Shown here piece by piece: positions 58,986 to 64,000 of a stretch of 64,000 nucleotides of DNA. The stretch comes from Rhinopithecus roxellana (taxonomy: Eukaryota > Chordata > Mammalia > Primates > Cercopithecidae). The position numbers and the translations under genes were made by a program. The stretch covers positions 147,889,859-147,953,858 of the forward strand of contig NC_044552.1 of assembly GCF_007565055.1 (NCBI RefSeq). Reading direction: 5' to 3'. The notes under the pieces are model-generated. The model did no database searches. It saw nothing but the letters and a program-made list of their open reading frames with translations, and was not told where the DNA came from. Every line of letters begins with the position of its first letter. The first letter of the stretch is position 1.

Positions 58986-61150
58986 CTCATTGTGGCGACG
59001 TCTGAATGCCTGTGAATGGGATGGAACGCACGCAGCCGGTCACCGCAGGTGCCCACATCTGTTCTCCCCGGCAGATGCTCACAGAAAGGGAGGCGGGGGG
59101 CGGCGGGGAAGGACGTCGCGTTCGAAAGCTTCCACGGACGCGCTCCCCGGGGCTCCTCCGGAGCAGCCTGGGGAACACGGGGTCCCGCGGGGACATGCGT
59201 GAAAGGGCGTGGAGGAAACCCTGAGCCACACGCGCCTAAGGCCAACTAACCCTGCACCCGGACAGGCCCAGGGGCCACCCCAGAGGCTATGTCAGGCCCT
59301 GCGGGTGCGCGCCACGTTTCTGAGGTTATTGTTTGCGAGCCTCTGAGCGCTGGGCCTTGAAGCCCCCGCGTTCCCCCGCTCCGGGCGAGCGGAGCCCAGC
59401 GTGGGTGATTGACAGGCCGCCCTGGGAACCAGGAGCGACAGGTGCCGCGACCTCCCTGGGGTGGGCACGGCCCTTCCGCCCATCGCCCCTCTCAGCGCCT
59501 TTTCTTCCCCATTCACTTTTTTACAAAGTCACAGGCTGCGATTTCCAGGTGCGACGCCTCAACCTCCCGGAAGGAGCCGGAAAGGAGCCGCCGCGCCGAG
59601 GCGGAGGGTAGCGGCCGCAGGGGGCCTGCACGGAGGGGCCTGGGCCGGAGACGCCCACTCCGCGCGGGCTCCTGCAGCACCTCCTGGCGTCGGGATCCGG
59701 GGTCTCGGCGGGCCGCGCTCCTCCCGGAACGCGCGGTTTCCGCCAAGAGCGCACAAAGGGCGCGTCCCGGCCCCGCCCGCCGACCCCGGGCCCCCAGGGC
59801 TCTGCGGTGTGCGCCGTCGCCTCGCACAGCCCGGGGCCCTGCCGGCTGCACCCGGTGAGGTGGGAATGCGGGCACGAGTCCCGCACGAGGCGGCGGCCAG
59901 GCGCGAGGCTGCGTGGGGCAGTCACGAGGGCGACTGGGGGCCACCAGGAGGGCCCTGGCTCCGCCCTCCGCCCTCGCAGTGACCCGGGGATGACCCGCCG
60001 CACGTCCGGGCCGCCTGTGCCCTTGCGCTTCGGGCCCCGCACTGGTGCCCCTCCTAATGCTGCCCGGCGCCGCCACCACCTCCAGGAAGCCCTCCGGTGG
60101 GCCCACTCCCCGTCGCGGGTCTCAGCGTCCGGCATTCATCGCACTGAAAACAGGCCCCCCTGGGCCACGCGGCCTCCACCTAATCCCCCCACCCCCGGCC
60201 CCCCAGCCCCAGGTGCGTTCAGTGGGCACGAAGTTCGGAGGGGCAGCTCCGGCGTTCGCACGGGGCGGGCCCAGAGCAGCTGCCGCGGTAATCTGATCCC
60301 GGGACAAAGGCGTGCCCGCCGGTGCTCCGGCCACAGGTAAACACGCGCTTTGTCATGGAGATGGAGCGCTGGACAGTCCCGGCAGATGATCCGCGGGTTC
60401 CAGGGGAAGGAACCGCGGCGCGGAGGAGGGGGCGGGGGCCGGCGGCCGAGCCGTCATCTGCGCTGGGGCCGCCAGCTGAGCCACGCGACCCGCCCGTTCT
60501 CATGCAAATCAGCACATGCCTCCGCTGCTCGCCGTGGGCCTGGCCTCGGCCCCGGGCTCCACGCACGCGAGAAGTGGGCGTCTCGCAGGCCCGTGGCGCG
60601 GTTCGGACTCCCCCCACAGCAAAACGACCGCCCGACACGAACCAGGTGGGGTTGGAGCCCGCCTTCCTGTTCTCTGCACGGCCGCGGATCCTGAGAAAGG
60701 AAATGGGTGTGTGGCTCCAGGACCCCGCCGCACTGGGGAAGTCACTCGCTGAGTCTCCAGCGGCGCAGCCTGCGGCCAGCAGGGAGGCTTAGGAGCCGCT
60801 GCGGGGCTGATTCCTTCCCCCCGGCTGCTGTTCTCGTGCCCCCACCGTCGCCCACCCCCGCGCAGAGCTGCCCGCGCCGGGGGTCGCGCTCCTGCCCGCT
60901 TTGGAAGCGCCGCTGCCTGGGGGCCGCTTGCCTTGTGTGCACGCGGGCGGCGCTCACCTCCTTCCTGCCCGCGCCAGCGCTGGGGGAGCCTCGAAGTCCA
61001 AACATAAACCAGATCGACGCCCCCTCCCTTTTCCAGGCTGTGACGAATGATGGCTTCGTGGGCTTGTAAGTCCACGCGCGCGGCAACCGAGTGTCCACAC
61101 ATCTGTGCACCCACTTGGGTGGGCGTGGCTGGGCAGGGGACATGGCCCAG
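58985..61150. promoter_or_regulatory. Large intergenic CpG island
   Basis: About 2.1 kb of very CpG-rich DNA about 9.5 kb upstream of the FAM120B promoter. Many long open frames on both strands (up to 266 codons) overlap each other and have Pro/Arg/Ala-rich composition, so they are GC artefacts. It holds a perfect octamer ATGCAAAT (60,502-60,509), an E-box CAGCTG (60,473-60,478) and a consensus plus-strand splice donor CAG|GTAAAC at 60,336/60,337. It could be a CpG island flanking a developmental gene (DLL1), or the promoter of an unannotated transcript. Confidence 0.7.
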
Positions 61151-62250
61151 TGAGTGTGTGTGTGTGGGGGGGTAAGGTTCTATGTTCACGTGTCCAAAGA
61201 CAGCCTTAAGAAGTAAGGAGCAAGGACGTATCCACCATAGCTCCACTACGCAGAGGCTTCGCCTACGGACGCCTCTGAGAGCTTCCCTTGTGGCAGCAAG
61301 CGGGTCCATTCCTCCACTACGTTAACTGCTTTCAGATTCCAAAACTGACTGATGGAGAATGGGCAGAGGGTGGTTGGTGCAGATGTGATACCAATACTAA
61401 TTAATAAGCATGGTCTAGGTCCCCTTCTTCTTCTTCTTTATTTCAAGTAAGCTGGCATGTTTAATCAACACCAGATTTGCTGCCTGGAAGTTTTTTATCT
61501 TGTTGTTCTGAACAAGGACCCTAATTCTTCTTAGGAATAAGAGAACCTCTCTGTTGGGTATACAGTATTCAGTTGGTCTGAGAAAACACAAACCCCACTC
61601 AAGTCTCCAGACTTGTTTACACAGAAAACTGAACCTGTGGCTGGCCTAGAGTCTCAGCCTATTCTGGGCATTGTTTATTGCAATCTGCACAGGCCCTCCT
61701 GCCCCCACCACAGTCACCACCACACACAAACCTGGAGAACAGAACCTTTCTTTGGAAAGGGGGGTTGGAATAGGATTGGGTGACCATGGTATTAGGTCAT
61801 GCACACCCTGCTGAGGATGGCCACATTGGAATTTGATAAGATGATGGCCATAAGCTTTTATTCCCAGGTGGCCTAATAAAATGGTGGGAAGATAATCAGT
61901 GTCTCCAGCAAACAGAGAACTCCACATGTGGTTGCTGTGGCTGCAGCTCTGATCATTATACAGCCTAAGCTTACCCTGGACACTGGAGTTACTCAGCCTG
62001 TGGGGTTGTGCTGCCCAGAAAACAAAACAACAAAAAACACCACCACCAGGCAGCAAATTCCTCCTTCCATTTCTGTGTCTGATGTATTGGGTGCCTTCTA
62101 AGCCCTAATGAGCCTCACTTTGCACAGTAAATTTGCTGAGACATAAAAAAGTATTTAAAAGAAAGTTTCCTGTTTTTTTTCCTAATGAGCAAGGTGAGGA
62201 TTTATAGTGTGGGGAGGAGGGACTCCGGCAGCCAGGGCCAACACTGAGGC
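61151..62250. other. Intergenic, unique-looking
   Basis: Ordinary composition, with a short CTTCTTCTTCTT run near 61,425-61,437. No repeat, gene or clear motif cluster is seen. Confidence 0.5.
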
Positions 62251-63200
62251 AAGCCTATTTAACATACCCTGGCTTAAGCACCCTCATGCATTTGTGGGGT
62301 TCAGAGTGCTTAGTTGTGGGAGTATAGAGACATGCAGTTAGGGAGTGAAAAAACGCCATTTGGTTCGGAGCAGATGGCTGGCTAGGGGGCTGATGGCGTC
62401 TAAAGGCGTGTCGTCCCCTCCAGCTCGAATCCCTAAGGGCTCCCCTTGTCTTCCCAATCAATGAAAATTAAAGTGCAAAGAAAGGATGAATAGTTGGACC
62501 TCGAGTCTCTCCTTTGTTCATCCCAGCTACTGGTGCGCAGGAGTTAAACTACAACAGGCTCCTATAGAAACGCTGAAGTTAAACAGTCTCCCCGTTAGCA
62601 CAGCTTTTGAAAGAGAAAGGGAGAGAGGAACAAACTTGGGGGTGGGAAGAGAGAAATGGGGGAGAGGAAGAAGGAGAAGAAGGAGGAGAAGGAAGAAGAG
62701 GAAGGAGGTGGAGAAGGAGAAAGAGGAGGAGGAGGAGGAAAGAGAAAGGAGAAGAACAGGAGGAGGAGGAAGGAGAGGGAGAAGAAGAAAAGGGCTTTCT
62801 GCTTGATTTCCCCAATACAGAATCGCGTGGCATAAATTAAGTTGGAAAAGAATGAACGCTTTGGGCAGGATTCTGATGGATTTTACGATGCCTTTCAGTT
62901 CCGCTTTGCCGCCGTAATCGAGAAATCTGTGCCGTGTCAATTTAACAAATACTTGATACTGAGGGGGGTTTGTTAAAGATTTGGGGCAAGTCTTTTTTTC
63001 CCCCAAGGTTTAAGCCCTTGCGCGTGGAACTTTTTATTTCCAGTTTTCTAAACAGGCATTCAAATGAGCCTGTTTTCCACTTCCATTTTCTAATTAAAAG
63101 GTTCCTGATATTTCATTTCTTACTGAAATCTACACTCAGTCTTACAGGCAGAGGATTCTGGATTCTGACCTCGAATTCTTTTCTTTTACATTTCTTCTGC
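62251..63200. promoter_or_regulatory. Putative DLL1-side enhancer
   Basis: Repeat-free except for a purine-rich tract (62,641-62,793). It contains CATGCATTTG (62,286), CTCCTTTGTTC (62,511), TTAGCACAGCTTTTGAA (62,595), GATTTTACGATG/CCGTAATCGAG words and TAATTAAAAG (63,090). Position and texture suggest a conserved non-coding block. I cannot test conservation. Confidence 0.35.
62641..62793. repeat. GGA/GAA purine-rich tract
   Basis: About 150 bases of G and A interrupted by only a few pyrimidines (for example at 62,658, 62,709 and 62,757). It is low complexity, and the Glu/Arg-rich frames over it are artefacts. Confidence 0.9.
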
Positions 63201-64000
63201 TCCTGAAACCCTCTCACCTACCCCCACCCCCACCTCCACCCCCCAGCACAGGGAACAGCTCCTGTGCCTTAGGGAAGCAGAATGCTCAGAAGTCAGCTTT
63301 TGGAGGAAACATCAACCTAGAGAAAAAAGGATCCTGACACTAGGTGGCAAGATTAAATTAGGATTTGAGCTGGCCCCTCCCTGTGGTGACAGCAAGTCCC
63401 TCTAGAGCCCAAAAAGGACACCATCATGGAGGTGGCAGCATCTTCTGAAGACTCCATTTGCTCTGAACCAAACAGTAGGGGGTTCACGGTGAGGTCCCAG
63501 CCTGGCTTTCTCACCTGGCACTAACCATCACGTGCTTGTTTCTGGTGGTTAACTCTTCACTATTCCAGGAGGCAACAGTGGAAAACCTAAAGTGGACATC
63601 TCTGTTGATCCTAAAACTTCACAGGTATTTGGGAAACAAGGTAGCAGGAGACAGGCTGGGTCACCTGAAGAGGAGCCACAGAGTAGCAGTTCCAGCTGCG
63701 CGACAGCCAGAGGGCCTGCCCTGGACGACTTTGCCACGTGACCTTCAGATGTCTGGCTGCAGTGGTTGTCCTTGGTGTTTGAAGACTTTCCCTCTGCTTA
63801 GACACTTTGTGATCAAGACATCTGCCGGGATGAAAGTAACGTTCTGCCTCGACGGTGCCCTGTTCTCACCAATAAGGCAGTTCTAACACACCTACAGAGG
63901 ACACTGGCCAGGCTGCTTCCTTGGGGCTGAGCTACAATCAAAGGGGGCACTCCAACACTCACCTGGAACCCTAATGAAGCTACGGAGGTGTTGGGGGTGG
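63201..64000. other. Intergenic end of window, likely just upstream of DLL1
   Basis: A C-rich run CACCCCCCAG-type lies at 63,222-63,245. A CTCF-like site ACACTAGGTGGCAA lies at 63,337-63,350, and T-box-like half-sites CACACCT (63,887) and AGGTGTTG (63,986). No exon is recognisable. Confidence 0.4.

Noticed and set aside
60509..61309. 266-codon minus-strand frame and other long frames in 59-61 kb
   Set aside because: They overlap on both strands in a CpG island where stops are rare. Composition is Pro/Arg/Ala-rich with no domain and no family resemblance.

Overview
This is primate nuclear DNA. Introns are packed with Alu, L1, MaLR LTR, MIR and L2 repeats, and two large CpG islands are present. 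The youngest Alus (for example 20,164-20,456, 26,908-27,211 and 42,608-42,915) carry the 'GGCTTGAGCCACCGCGCCCGG' end and the 'CTCGCCC(A/G)GCTAGTTTTTTGTA' middle that I associate with Old World monkey AluY subfamilies. A cercopithecid monkey (macaque, baboon or guenon type) is therefore more likely than an ape.

The one protein-coding gene I can support is FAM120B (constitutive coactivator of PPAR-gamma, a FAM120/PIN-like family protein), on the minus strand. Its non-coding first exon lies in a CpG-island promoter near 49.5 kb. The large second exon (37,077-38,651) carries the start codon and 518 codons. Exons 3 to 6 follow at 33.0, 24.1, 17.4 and 7.4 kb. All junctions have consensus splice sites and join in phase, giving 701 codons. 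The C-terminal exons lie beyond position 1, so the gene is cut by the left edge. Exon 2 contains a coding minisatellite with a 36-bp (12-residue) unit.

Layout from left to right: 1-7.4 kb is intron 6 (partial) with an MLT1 LTR and two Alus. 7.5-17.3 kb is intron 5, with a near-full-length L1 in the gene's own orientation and a Tigger-like element. 17.5-24.0 kb is intron 4. 24.1-33.0 kb is intron 3, with several L1s, a Tigger remnant and a MADE1 fragment. 33.1-37.1 kb is intron 2, which is rich in L2. 38.7-49.5 kb is intron 1. The FAM120B CpG island spans 49.2-50.2 kb.

50.2-64 kb is intergenic. It holds an MLT1 LTR, an Alu, a complete THE1-type MaLR provirus, a 231-base pure purine tract, and then a largely repeat-free GC-rich block (58.1-64 kb) with a second CpG island and clusters of developmental-factor motifs. 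In human the next gene on this side is DLL1, head-to-head with FAM120B. I infer that the right-hand block is distal DLL1 regulatory DNA and that DLL1 starts just past the right edge. No tRNA, rRNA, CRISPR or bacterial feature is present.
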